Shown: positions 52,314 through 60,720 of the stretch, piece by piece
How the letters are laid out: each line of letters starts with the position of its first letter
How positions within the stretch are numbered: position 1 is the stretch's first letter
Assembly (NCBI RefSeq): GCF_029873215.1
Contig: NZ_CP123620.1
Location: 620,001 to 684,000, forward strand
Source of the DNA: Nocardioides sp. BP30
GTDB lineage: Bacteria; Actinomycetota; Actinomycetes; Propionibacteriales; Nocardioidaceae
DNA: 64,000 bases
Direction of reading: 5' to 3'
Program-made: the position numbers and the translations under genes
Notes under the pieces: generated by a model
Database searches by the model: none
Seen by the model: only the letters and a program-made list of their open reading frames with translations
Told to the model about the DNA's origin: nothing

Positions 52314-52321
52314 GCGTCACA
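52306..52321 (-). promoter_or_regulatory. Candidate Crp/GlxR site at the start of the kinase operon
   Basis: The minus strand reads TGTGA-CGCATG-ACACG, one base from ideal. It overlaps the annotated ATG at 52313. If it is functional, either binding blocks initiation or the real start is farther inside (for example Met29). Confidence 0.45.
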
Positions 52322-52326
52322 GGTTA

Positions 52327-52388
52327 GTTGAGTCGGGCCTGCGTCCGGGTTGAGTCGGGCCTGCGTCCGGGTTGAGTCGGGCCTGCGA
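52327..52388. repeat. 22-bp tandem repeat, 2.8 copies
   Basis: A unit beginning GTTGAGTCGGGCCTGCGT repeats exactly at 52327-52348 and 52349-52370, with a third partial copy to 52388. It lies in the 304-base gap between the kinase and HNH genes. Confidence 0.85.
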
Positions 52389-52558
52389 CACCGGCCGTCG
52401 TTCGGGGTCGGCGCAAAGAAAAACGAAAAGCGTGGGCCAGTCCCAGCGTGGCCCGGTGTCTTGGCCGGGTCGAGTGCCTTGAGCACAGTTGCGTCGGGCC
52501 ACCATGGCTGTGATCCAGTACGACGAGATTTCCCCCTGGTCTGGTTGTTGAAAGAAGG

Positions 52559-52603
52559 TTGACCATACACATCCGACCACCTAGGATTCGAACATGCGTT
52601 CGA
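52559..52603 (+). promoter_or_regulatory. SOS promoter: -35, -10 and LexA box before HNH gene
   Basis: TTGACC (52559-52564), a 17-base spacer and TAGGAT (52582-52587) form a good promoter. Directly after it TCGAACATGCGTTCGA (52588-52603) is a perfect actinobacterial LexA box (TCGAAC-N4-GTTCGA), positioned to block transcription start. The arms extend to 8 bases each (52586-52605). The rest of the 304-base gap (52389-52558) shows nothing recognisable. Confidence 0.85.
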
Positions 52604-52617
52604 ATTGATCTCTCTCG

Positions 52618-53865
52618 GTGGTGGTCTCCATTCATCAGATCCAGGCGGCACTCGCCACGATCGCTGCTGCCCTCGATGACGCCACGGACGCGGACCCGGT
52701 CTTCCTCGCGACGGCGGACAAGGCAGACGTGCTCGCACGACTGGAGCAGATCACCGCACGTGTGGCCGAGCTACGACTCCGCGTGATCGCCTCCGCACAG
52801 GACGTGGCCGAGGAGGTCAGTGCCCGCGATGTCGCAGCCTGGCTGGTTGCCCAGCACCGGGTCGAGAGTCCCGCCGCGCACGCCACCCTTCGGTTGGCCC
52901 GGGAGTTGGAGGGTCGGCCGGTGGTCCGGGCCGGGCTCGCGCGCGGTGCGTTCAGTCTCGAGCACGCCCGCGTGATCCTCCGTGGGCTCGACGACCTGCC
53001 CGACGACCTACCCGCCGAGGTGTTGGCGCGGGCGGAGGTCACGCTGTGCGACCTCGCGAGTGAGCACCGGCCCAAGGACCTGCGCCGCCTCGCCAGCCAC
53101 CTGTTGGAGGTCGTCGCACCCGAGGTCGCCGAAGCCGCCGAGGCCGCAGCCATCCGTCGGCTCGAGGAGACCGCGAACGCGAAAGCGTGCCTCTCGATCA
53201 CCGACCAAGGCGACGGGACGACCCGCATCCACGGCATCGTCCCCGAAACGGTCGGTCACCGGTTGCGGACCTACCTGCAGGCCTACACCCAACCCCGAGT
53301 AGCGGCCCTGGAGGCCGACGGCAGGGTCCCGCCCAGGAGCCGGCTCCTCGCGCACGCGTTCGCCCAGCTCCTGGAGAACACCGACCCCACCCGACTCCCC
53401 GCCCACGGCGGCGACGCGACCACGGTGGTGGTGACCATGACGCTGGACCAGCTCCGGGCCGGTCTCGGTGTTGCTTGGCTCGAGGACGGCACCCCCATCA
53501 GCACCGGGGAGACCCGACGCCTGGCGTGCACCGCCGGGATCATCCCCGCCGTCCTCGGCGGCAACTCCGAACCCCTCGATCTGGGCCGCACCCGAAGACT
53601 CTTCACCCCATCCCAGCGCAAGGCACTCGCTCTACGAGACAAGCACTGCCGAGCCGAAGGCTGCGCCGTCCCCACTACGTGGTGCGACGCCCACCACGAC
53701 CAACCCTGGAGTCACGGCGGCCACACCGACCTCGCCCACGGCTCCCTCCTCTGCGGCCACCACCACCGCCGAGCCCACGACCCCACCTACCAAACCACCC
53801 GACTCCCCGACGGCCGCTACCGCTTCCGACGAAAGGCACGAGCTCTGGTCCGCGCGAGTCCGTGA
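52618..53865 (+). CDS. DUF222/HNH endonuclease (13E12-repeat-like), SOS controlled
   Basis: 415 aa. The N-terminal DUF222 region (about 10-300; ELRLRVIASAQDVAEE, AWLVAQHRVESPAAHATLRLARELEG) is followed by an HNH nuclease motif: RKALALRDKHCRAEGCAVPTTWCDAHH, HGGHTDLAHGSLLCGHHHRRAHD with the Cys pairs and catalytic His. It resembles the 13E12 proteins of mycobacteria, several of which carry SOS boxes. GTG 52618 or 52621 may be used. Its upstream LexA box predicts DNA-damage induction. The 3' half has unusually His/Pro-coding codons (CCAC-rich) compared with neighbours, hinting at lateral origin. Confidence 0.88.
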   Translation: MVVSIHQIQAALATIAAALDDATDADPVFLATADKADVLARLEQITARVAELRLRVIASAQDVAEEVSARDVAAWLVAQHRVESPAAHATLRLARELEGRPVVRAGLARGAFSLEHARVILRGLDDLPDDLPAEVLARAEVTLCDLASEHRPKDLRRLASHLLEVVAPEVAEAAEAAAIRRLEETANAKACLSITDQGDGTTRIHGIVPETVGHRLRTYLQAYTQPRVAALEADGRVPPRSRLLAHAFAQLLENTDPTRLPAHGGDATTVVVTMTLDQLRAGLGVAWLEDGTPISTGETRRLACTAGIIPAVLGGNSEPLDLGRTRRLFTPSQRKALALRDKHCRAEGCAVPTTWCDAHHDQPWSHGGHTDLAHGSLLCGHHHRRAHDPTYQTTRLPDGRYRFRRKARALVRASP

Positions 53866-53937
53866 AGACGGTGATCCTCTCCTGACCGCGACCTCGCGGT
53901 GCCCTGGGCGACGCCGAGGTCTGCGCCGCCGGGACGA

Positions 53938-55986
53938 CTAGCCGGTGATGCTGGCGCTGCCGTTCTCGACGTGTCCCACGAAGCGCCTGCTCCAGGTGCT
54001 GTCGCCGGTGCCGGTCACGGTGAGGTCGTACCACCCGTGTGACGTCGACAGCACGTCGAAGGTCGCGGTCGCCTGCGCGCCCGCAGCGACGACGTAGGTC
54101 CACGGTCCACCGGTGAGGTACTGGTTGGCAGCCACCTTGAACGTCACCGACGATGACGAGCCGTTCACGAGGGTGAGGGTGAGGCCCCTGGTGGTCGCGG
54201 CGATCGTGGGGTGCACCTCGACGCCCTTGCTCGCGCCGTTCGCATCTCCGGTGAGGCGGCGTAGGAAGCGGTTCGGGCCCACCACGGTGAGGTCGTAGAG
54301 ACCCTCGCCGTACCCGCTGCCGACATTGAAGAAGTCGGTCACCGGGCTACCCGGCTTCACGGTGTATTGCCACGGACCTCCGGTGCGGTGGGCGTTGGCG
54401 TAGACCGCGTAGTGCGCGGCGTTGGTGCCGGTGGCGCCGGCGTTCGACATGGTGATGTTCACCTTGACGGTGGTGCCGCTGTAGCTCCACGAGGAGACGT
54501 CGGCGTTGAGCTGGTACGGGAGGGCTCGTGCCGGCCGGGTGCCCGTCTCCTGGGCAGGCAGGGCATTGGTCTGCGGCGTGGGGTTGGCCAGCGGCGTGCA
54601 GGTCGCCAGAGCGATCGCGGCACCGGGGGTGGGGAGCGTCGGCATGCCGGCGACCTTCGAGGTGAAGTCGAACGTCGAGGTCAGGTCACCGCACACCGAG
54701 CGTCGCCAAGCACTGATGTTCGGGCACGGGGCGGGCTTGCCGATCGCCGCCGTCCACTTCTCGAGGAACTGGATCACCGAGGTGTGGTCGAAGACCTGGG
54801 AGTTCACCCAGCCACCCCTGCTCCAGGGCGAGATGACGATCATCGGCACGCGGAAGCCGAGGCCGACCGGCAGACCGTCGTAGAACTCCCCGGTCGTGCC
54901 CGACGCGGGTACAGGCGGCGGCACGTGGTCGAAGAAGCCGTCGTTCTCGTCGTAGTTCAAGAACACCACCGTGCTGTCGAACACCTGGCTGTCAGCGTTG
55001 AGGGCGGCCAACAGACCGCTGACGAATCTTTCGCCGTTGACCGGTGGCCCGATCGGATGCTCGGAGTTGAGCTGGTCGGTCACAACCCAGGAGACCTGCG
55101 GCAACGTGCCTGCCACGACGTCGGCCCTGATCGCCGCCAGGATGTCGGTCCCGGTCACTCCGGTGGTTGCGGGCACGCTCGCCATGCCCTTGGTGTGGAG
55201 CGGGGAGGTGCTCGACGCGTCGCTGAACTGGGTGAAGTAGGCCAACGCGTTGTCGCCGAAGTTGTCCGCCGCGTTCTGGTAGACCTTCCAGCTGACGCCC
55301 GCAGCCTCCAGGCCCTCAGCGTAGGTCTGCCAGGTCACCCCTGACTCGTCGCCGCCCGACGTACTCGACGCGTCGATCTTCCCGCTGAACAGGTAGGTGC
55401 GGTTCGGGCCGGTCGCGGTGAGTCCGGAAGCGTGGTAGGCATCGCAGATCGTGTAGGCGTCGGCGAGCGCGTAGTGCACCGGGATGTCCGAGCGGGTCAG
55501 GTAGCCCAGGCAACCGATCTTGGTCTTGGCCGACATCCAGGAGTCCATCCTGCCGCCGTTCCAGGCCGCGTGCTGGTCGCTCCAGCTATGCGCGATGTCG
55601 CCCTGGCACTGGGCGTAGACCTCGCCGTTCGAGGACTCGAGCCAGAACGGATACTGCCGACCGGCGCCGTTCGGTTGGTCGAAGACGGAGTACCCGCCGG
55701 GGAGCGTGATGGTGCTCTTGTCCGCGAAGCCACGCACGCCACGCAGGGTGCCGTAGTAGTGATCGAAGCTACGGTTCTCCTGCATCATCACCACCACGTG
55801 CTTGACGTCCGCGATGGTGCCGCTCGTGGCGGCGTCGGCGGTCTCGAGCCGGCCGCCCGGGAGGGCGCCCACCTGCGCGGCGAGCGCCGCCAACCCCGCA
55901 GCCGACGTACCGGCGAGGAACGTCCGACGATCTACTCCAGCCACTTCCACCCCCAGGTCGATTCGGACCGGTCCGGACAGAGGCAT
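53938..55986 (-). CDS. Secreted phosphocholine-type phospholipase C (Tat exported)
   Basis: 682 aa. The twin-arginine signal DRRTFLAGTSAAGLAAL is at about 19-35. The phosphoesterase domain (PF04185) has VVVMMQENRSFDHYYGTLRGVRGF, SWSDQHAAWNGGRMD, VVFLNYDENDGFFDHVPPP and DHTSVIQFLEKW, covering the expected catalytic residues. Two C-terminal DUF756-type beta domains (about 505-590 and 600-680) are diagnostic of this phospholipase C family. The ATG at 55986 follows GGGGAG. It may recover phosphate from lipids, consistent with the phosphate theme at the left end but not linked to it. Confidence 0.92.
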   Translation of the reverse strand: MPLSGPVRIDLGVEVAGVDRRTFLAGTSAAGLAALAAQVGALPGGRLETADAATSGTIADVKHVVVMMQENRSFDHYYGTLRGVRGFADKSTITLPGGYSVFDQPNGAGRQYPFWLESSNGEVYAQCQGDIAHSWSDQHAAWNGGRMDSWMSAKTKIGCLGYLTRSDIPVHYALADAYTICDAYHASGLTATGPNRTYLFSGKIDASSTSGGDESGVTWQTYAEGLEAAGVSWKVYQNAADNFGDNALAYFTQFSDASSTSPLHTKGMASVPATTGVTGTDILAAIRADVVAGTLPQVSWVVTDQLNSEHPIGPPVNGERFVSGLLAALNADSQVFDSTVVFLNYDENDGFFDHVPPPVPASGTTGEFYDGLPVGLGFRVPMIVISPWSRGGWVNSQVFDHTSVIQFLEKWTAAIGKPAPCPNISAWRRSVCGDLTSTFDFTSKVAGMPTLPTPGAAIALATCTPLANPTPQTNALPAQETGTRPARALPYQLNADVSSWSYSGTTVKVNITMSNAGATGTNAAHYAVYANAHRTGGPWQYTVKPGSPVTDFFNVGSGYGEGLYDLTVVGPNRFLRRLTGDANGASKGVEVHPTIAATTRGLTLTLVNGSSSSVTFKVAANQYLTGGPWTYVVAAGAQATATFDVLSTSHGWYDLTVTGTGDSTWSRRFVGHVENGSASITG

Positions 55987-56052
55987 GGGTGCTCCCCGGG
56001 CCCGATCCCGTGAACCAGACGCTAGGGAGGCGTCGCTGTCTTCGGCAAGGTT

Positions 56053-56102
56053 GGTCGCCGAACCCACCCCGGGGTTCGGCGACCGTTCGCCGAGACGTCA
56101 CC
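56053..56102. repeat. Hairpin and solo R-family end upstream of phospholipase gene
   Basis: Perfect 13-base arms GGTCGCCGAACCC (56053-56065) and GGGTTCGGCGACC (56072-56084) form a hairpin. GCCGAGACGTCACC (56089-56102), identical to the left end of R copies 2 and 3, follows at once without a right partner. It lies between divergent genes, in a 246-base gap with nothing else recognised. Confidence 0.6.
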
Positions 56103-56232
56103 GAATCGCCTTGTCCGCGGGTGTCATCACGCCCGGCACGCGATGTCCCCGGCCGGCGCACCCGCGCGATGCAGACGGCGGTCGAGCGCGGGTACCGGGT
56201 GGCCACCTGACGACGAGATGAGGGGGCCGAGC

Positions 56233-56904
56233 ATGCGGTTGGTGACCGTCGCCCACGGCACCCGTCACGCCACCGGCAACGAGGTCGCCGCCCGGCTCAC
56301 CGTCGCTGCCGGCGAGCGCCTCGGCGTGCCCGCCGCGGTCTCCTACGTCGAGCTGTGCGACCCCGTGCTGGCCGTCGTGCTCGCCGCCTCGGCGGAGCCG
56401 GCGGTGGTCGTGCCGCTGCTGCTCACCACGGGCTACCACGTGACCAGCGACATCCCGGCCGCCGTCGCCGCCGCTCCTGGGCCCGCCGTCGTGACAGCGC
56501 CGCTGGGGCCGGACCCGCTCCTCGCCGCGGCCCAGGTGGACCGGCTCCTCGCCGCCGGTGCCCGCCGAGGCCAGCCGGCCGTGCTCGCCGCGGCAGGCTC
56601 GACCGACCCCGAGGCGCTGCCGCGGCTGGAGGAGGCCACGGCGCTCCTGGGCGAGGCGTGGGGTGGTCCGGTGCGGCTCGCCACCCTGGGCGGGCTGGGA
56701 CCGCGGCTGGTGGACGTGGTGCGGCCGGGCGACGCGGTCTCGCCGTACCTGCTCTCACCGGGGTTCTTCGCCTCCCGTTGCCGCGACCTCGCCCGCGCTT
56801 CCGGCGCGACGGTGGTGGCGGAGGTGATCGCCGTCCACGATCGGGTGGTGGAGCTCATCGAGTGGCGCTTCGTGAGCGCGGCCGGCGGCGCCGCGAGGTC
56901 GTGA
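56233..56904 (+). CDS. CbiX/SirB-type sirohydrochlorin chelatase family protein
   Basis: 223 aa. The N-terminal strand ends in the catalytic His (VTVAHGTRH, His8). The double-domain layout has VVVPLLLTTGYHVTSDIP as the second metal-binding loop and a C-terminal half with AAAGSTDPEA and SPYLLSPGFFASR. It inserts Fe or Co into sirohydrochlorin for siroheme or cobalamin. The ATG at 56233 is preceded by AGGGGG. No nitrite or sulfite reductase or cobalamin gene is nearby, so the pathway is uncertain. Confidence 0.85.
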   Translation: MRLVTVAHGTRHATGNEVAARLTVAAGERLGVPAAVSYVELCDPVLAVVLAASAEPAVVVPLLLTTGYHVTSDIPAAVAAAPGPAVVTAPLGPDPLLAAAQVDRLLAAGARRGQPAVLAAAGSTDPEALPRLEEATALLGEAWGGPVRLATLGGLGPRLVDVVRPGDAVSPYLLSPGFFASRCRDLARASGATVVAEVIAVHDRVVELIEWRFVSAAGGAARS

Positions 56905-56982
56905 AGCCGCGCTTGCGGGTCGGGGCGGCATCGCCCCGACCCTCGCTCGTTACGGCGCCGTGGTGACGGTTACCGGGACGGT

Positions 56983-57771
56983 ATGAGCCATCCGCAACTC
57001 GCCATCGTCACCGGCAGCGACTCCGGCATCGGCGCCGCGACAGCCGCGCTGCTGGCAGCCGAGGGATACGACGTCGGCCTCACCTTCCACCACGACGACC
57101 AGGGGGTGCTCGAGACCGTTCGCGCGGTCGAGGCGCGCGGTCAGCGTGCGTTCGTCGAGCCGTACGACGCCGCCAGCCCGCGGGCCGGCGACATCGTCGA
57201 CCGGCTGGCCGAGCGTCTGGGCGGCCTCGGGGTGGTGGTCAACGTCGCCGGCACCGGGCACTCCGACCGCGTCCTGGACGTGTCCTACGAGCGCTGGCGG
57301 CAGGTCCTCGCCACCGACCTCGACGGTCCGTTCCTGGTGGCCCAGCGCGCCGCCCAGCGGCTGGTCGACGCCGGCCACGGCGGCCGGATCGTCAACGTCA
57401 CCAGCGTCCACGAGCACGTTCCGCGCTACGGTGCCGCCGCCTACTGCGCCGCCAAGGCCGGGCTGGGCGGCCTGACCAAGGTGATGGCGCTGGAGCTGGC
57501 CGAGTACGGCATCACCGTCAACGCCGTCGCGCCGGGCGAGATCGCCACCGAGATGACCGGCACCGAGGAGCGGGACGCCTACGCGACCGAGCGGCCGGGC
57601 AACCCCACCGGGCGCCCCGGCCACGTGCACGAGGTCGCGTCGGTCATCGGGTTCCTGGCGAGCCCGCGGGCGGCGTACGTCACCGGTTCCTCCTACGCCG
57701 TCGACGGCGGCCTCCTGCTGATGGCCGCCCACGGCCACGACCTGCAGAGCACCGAGTGGCGCTCGGTCTGA
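56983..57771 (+). CDS. Short-chain dehydrogenase/reductase
   Basis: 262 aa. Classical SDR: TGSDSGIG at 10-17, NVAG at 87-90, Ser141, Tyr154 and Lys158 (YCAAK), and C-terminal SSYAVDGGLL. It resembles 3-oxoacyl-ACP reductase or sugar dehydrogenases; the substrate is undefined. The stop abuts the stop of the convergent methyltransferase gene with no gap. Confidence 0.9.
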   Translation: MSHPQLAIVTGSDSGIGAATAALLAAEGYDVGLTFHHDDQGVLETVRAVEARGQRAFVEPYDAASPRAGDIVDRLAERLGGLGVVVNVAGTGHSDRVLDVSYERWRQVLATDLDGPFLVAQRAAQRLVDAGHGGRIVNVTSVHEHVPRYGAAAYCAAKAGLGGLTKVMALELAEYGITVNAVAPGEIATEMTGTEERDAYATERPGNPTGRPGHVHEVASVIGFLASPRAAYVTGSSYAVDGGLLLMAAHGHDLQSTEWRSV

Positions 57772-58701
57772 TCAGCGGAAGTCGATCAGGATGAGGTCGT
57801 CACCGTCGTCGCGCTCGCCGGGGCCGACGCCGTCGGTGACGACGCGCGGCAGCCGGTGGGCGGTATCGCTCATCGAGCGCGGCGGGTACGGCGGGCCCGG
57901 CGGGTTCACCAGCGGCGTCGGAGGGACCGGATCGCTGATCAGGATCGGCGAGGTCGCCGGTGCGGGGGCGGGCCGGGCGTGCTCGAGCACGGCGGCGCGG
58001 AAGACGCGGCAGGTGTAGGGCAGCTGCATGCCGTCCATGCCGCGGCCGTAGTCGTCGTAGAAGGCGAGCACCTCCGCGCGCTTGGCCTCGCGGTCCTCCT
58101 CGGCGAGCACGGTGACGTTGGAGCGGGAGAGGACCAGGTCCTGGATCGTCTCGCGGTTGACCACCTGCCAGAACCGGAACTGCTGCTCCTCGACGGCGCT
58201 GAACAGCGCCGAGTCGTCGATGACGGCACTCGGGTCGACGTCCTGCTCCTGGCGCCCGATGAGCCGGCCGAGGCGGCGCACCCACGGGATGCGCTCGTCG
58301 CGCTGGTTCCACAGCAGCACGAGCCTGCCCCCAGGGGCGAGCACGCGGCTGATCTCCTGCAGCGCCGCCACCTGGTCGAACCAGTGGAACGCCTGCCCCG
58401 CGATCACCGCGTCGTACTGCTGGTCGCCGGCCGGGATCTGCTCGGCGGTGCCCACCGTGGCGCGCACATCGGGCAGCTTCGTCGAGAGGACGTCGAGCAT
58501 CTTCTCGTCGGGTTCGGTGGCGAACACGTCGTGGCCCAGGTCGAGGAGGACCTCGGTGAGCTTGCCGGTCCCGGCACCGAGCTCGAGCACCCGCAGCGGC
58601 CGCTCACCCAGCGCCCAGGCGACCGCCTCGCGCGGATAGACCGGCCGGCCGCGGTCATAGGCGGCGGCTGCGGTTCCGAACGAGAGCGCTGGATCGGTCA
58701 T
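57772..58701 (-). CDS. Class I SAM-dependent methyltransferase with Pro-rich tail
   Basis: 309 aa. Motif I LRVLELGAGTGKLTEVL, acidic loop FATEPDEKML, motif IV YDAVIAGQAFHWFDQ and motif VI LAPGGRLVLLWNQRDE are typical of the UbiE/Coq5-like type 11 family. The C-terminal 70 residues are Pro-rich and end acidic, an extension with no clear fold. The ATG at 58701 (MTDPALSFGTAAAAYDRGRP) matches family starts. Confidence 0.88.
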   Translation of the reverse strand: MTDPALSFGTAAAAYDRGRPVYPREAVAWALGERPLRVLELGAGTGKLTEVLLDLGHDVFATEPDEKMLDVLSTKLPDVRATVGTAEQIPAGDQQYDAVIAGQAFHWFDQVAALQEISRVLAPGGRLVLLWNQRDERIPWVRRLGRLIGRQEQDVDPSAVIDDSALFSAVEEQQFRFWQVVNRETIQDLVLSRSNVTVLAEEDREAKRAEVLAFYDDYGRGMDGMQLPYTCRVFRAAVLEHARPAPAPATSPILISDPVPPTPLVNPPGPPYPPRSMSDTAHRLPRVVTDGVGPGERDDGDDLILIDFR

Positions 58702-58779
58702 CCTGCTCAGGGTAGCGCCGTGGGCGGGCATGTCCGGTGATACCGCGCAGCCGGCGGTCCGTGTCGTCACCCGGTGGCC

Positions 58780-58794
58780 TAGGCTGCGGATACG
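58780..58794 (+). promoter_or_regulatory. Leaderless promoter of the Fic-like gene
   Basis: A -10-like TAGGCT (58780-58785) stands 8 bases before the GTG at 58794, the spacing expected for a leaderless transcript. No Shine-Dalgarno is present. Confidence 0.45.
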
Positions 58795-59519
58795 TGAGTG
58801 AACCGCTGGCCTGGCTCGTGTCGCTGGAGGGCGTCGCCTCCGCCTTCGCCGGGGCCCGCGACGGCATCGACGTGATGCTGCGCGACCGCGGCCTTCGTCG
58901 TACGGCGCCGGACATCACGGGGGAGTCGTTGCTCCGCGGGGCCCACGCATCCGCGGTGCTGGAGGGGTCGGGCTCGACCCTGGCCGAGGTCCGCGAGTCC
59001 GGTGGGGACGCGATCGCGCGCGACGCCGTACGGCTCTCGACCGAGCTGCTCGCGCTGGTGCCGGTGCTGCGCCGTACGCCGCTGCAGGCCTTCGCCCGGT
59101 TGCACGCCGTGGCGGCCGCCGGGACCCTGCCCGAGCACGAGCTGGGCCGGCCGCGCGGACCGCAGGAGGTCGAGCGACTGCGCGGCCTGGCCGACCTGCT
59201 CGCCGCCGATTCCGCGACGCCGGCGCTCGTGCTCGCCGCGATCGTGCACGCCGACCTCGCCACGGTGGCCCCGTTCGCCTCGCACAACGGGATCGTCGCC
59301 CGCGCAGCCGAGCGGCTCGTGCTCGTCGCTCGGGGCGTCGACCCGACCTCGCTGGTCGTGCCCGAGGCCGGCCACCTCGCGCTGCGCGACGCCTACGAGT
59401 CGAACCTGCGCGGGTACGCGTCGGGTCAGCGCTCGGGCCTCCACTCGTGGCTGCTGTACGCCGCCGAGGCGTTCACCGCGGGCGCGGAGGCATCGCCGCT
59501 ACGCCGCGACGCGACCTGA
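58794..59519 (+). CDS. Fic-fold protein with degenerate active site
   Basis: 241 aa. The N-terminal part HASAVLEGSGSTLAEV corresponds to the Fic_N segment, including the inhibitory motif (S/T)xxxE(G/N) as S53...E57 G58. Later, HADLATVAPFASHNGIVARA aligns with the core HPFx(D/E)GNGRxxR, but the catalytic His is Ala159, the acidic residue is Ser163, and only Phe161, Asn165, Gly166 and Arg170 remain. AMPylation is unlikely. The GTG at 58794 looks leaderless. It lies close to the HAD/tad neighbourhood. The function is unknown, possibly protein binding. Confidence 0.72.
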   Translation: MSEPLAWLVSLEGVASAFAGARDGIDVMLRDRGLRRTAPDITGESLLRGAHASAVLEGSGSTLAEVRESGGDAIARDAVRLSTELLALVPVLRRTPLQAFARLHAVAAAGTLPEHELGRPRGPQEVERLRGLADLLAADSATPALVLAAIVHADLATVAPFASHNGIVARAAERLVLVARGVDPTSLVVPEAGHLALRDAYESNLRGYASGQRSGLHSWLLYAAEAFTAGAEASPLRRDAT

Positions 59520-59531
59520 GCCGGACATGCT

Positions 59532-59563
59532 GGTGGCACTCGATCGGCAGATCGAGTGCCACC
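59532..59563. terminator. Perfect hairpin terminator after the Fic-like gene
   Basis: Arms GGTGGCACTCGATC (59532-59545) and GATCGAGTGCCACC (59550-59563) pair perfectly around loop GGCA, 12 bases after the stop. The remaining 222 bases up to 59785 (before the convergent HAD gene) hold no feature I recognise. Confidence 0.75.
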
Positions 59564-59785
59564 GCGAACACGCGAACCGGGGCTACCAAGCGTGCATCAT
59601 CAACTGCTGCCGCGGGACTGGTTCCCGCTCGGCATCGCGCCCTGTCGGAAGGGTAGATCGCCGCGTGGGTACTCCGGTCACGTGTAGGTATCGAGTTGTT
59701 CCTCGACTCCCGTTGTACGCCGCATCGCGCCGCGCTTCAAGGGGTTGACATCGACCCGATCCGGGAGATCAGCCCGCTGCGCCGA

Positions 59786-60598
59786 TCAGGCACCGACGCG
59801 GCGCCGCGCCCGGGCGCCCGCCCAGAGCACGCCACCGATGGCGACCACGCCACCGACCGCCAGCGCCGCCAGCGTGGGCCCCGCCGGCGGCAGGGAGGTG
59901 CGCAGTGCCACCGGCTTGGTGAAGATCAGCACCGGCCAGTCGCGCTCCTTCGCGATCCGGCGCAGCTCCTTGTCCGGATTGACCGCGAAGGGATGGCCGA
60001 CCTCCTCCAGCATCGGCAGGTCGGTCATGGAGTCGGAGTAGGCGAAGCTGCGGCTCAGGTCGTAGCCGTGGGTGCGGGCCAGGTCACGGATCGCCTCGGC
60101 CTTGTGCTCGGCATAGGCGTAGAAGGCGATCGTGCCGGTGTAGTGACCCTCGCGCTCCTCCATCCGGGTGGCGACCACGTGGTCGGCGCCGAGAAGCTGG
60201 CCGATCGGCTCGACCACCTCCGAGCCGCTCGCGCTGACGATCACCACGTCGCGTCCCTCGGCATGGTGTTGCTCGATGAGCTGGACGGCCTCGTCGTACA
60301 CCAGCGGATCCACGACGTTGTGCAGCGTGTCGGCGACGATCTCACGCACGGTGCTGACGTCCCAGCCGGTGACCAGCTCGGACATCATGTGGCGCATCTT
60401 CTCCATCTGGTCGTGGTCGGCGCCGCCGAGCACGTAGACGAACTGGGTGTAGACGCTGCGCAGCATCGCCTTGCGGGAGATCAGCCCGCCGGCCTGGAAG
60501 GGCTTGCTGAAGGCCAGCGTGCTCGACTTGGCGATGATCGTCTTGTCGAGGTCGAAGAACGCGGCCTCGCGGGCCGGCGCCGCCCTTCCCAGGTCCAT
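59786..60598 (-). CDS. HAD-IB family phosphatase, SerB-like (Rv3661-like)
   Basis: 270 aa. HAD motif I FFDLDKT (Asp16, Asp18), motif II VIVSASGSE, motif III with Lys in YAEHKAEAIRDLA and AYSDSMTDLPML. A C-terminal transmembrane helix (about 240-262, TLAALAVGGVVAIGGVLWAG) with a basic end anchors it to the membrane. Divergent from ssd exactly as Rv3661 is from Rv3660c. The substrate may be a phospholipid or serine phosphate-like compound. The ATG at 60598 begins the conserved region. Confidence 0.9.
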   Translation of the reverse strand: MDLGRAAPAREAAFFDLDKTIIAKSSTLAFSKPFQAGGLISRKAMLRSVYTQFVYVLGGADHDQMEKMRHMMSELVTGWDVSTVREIVADTLHNVVDPLVYDEAVQLIEQHHAEGRDVVIVSASGSEVVEPIGQLLGADHVVATRMEEREGHYTGTIAFYAYAEHKAEAIRDLARTHGYDLSRSFAYSDSMTDLPMLEEVGHPFAVNPDKELRRIAKERDWPVLIFTKPVALRTSLPPAGPTLAALAVGGVVAIGGVLWAGARARRRVGA

Positions 60599-60720
60599 GG
60601 GCCCATCGTAGGTGCCGACCCCGCCCGTTTTCGTCCACAATCCCCGCTTCAGGCGTCCCGATCCACAGGGACCTTCGGCCCAGGTTCGGTACGTCGGGGG
60701 TCGCGGGCACGCTCCGAGAC

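Noticed and set aside
53885..53900. ACCGCGA-CC-TCGCGGT as terminator between HNH and phospholipase genes
   Set aside because: Only 7-bp arms with a 2-base loop; such hairpins are frequent by chance at this GC content.
59564..59785. Possible RNA gene in the 222-base gap before the HAD gene
   Set aside because: No tRNA-like cloverleaf, T-loop motif or strong structure could be found by eye beyond the terminator at 59532-59563.
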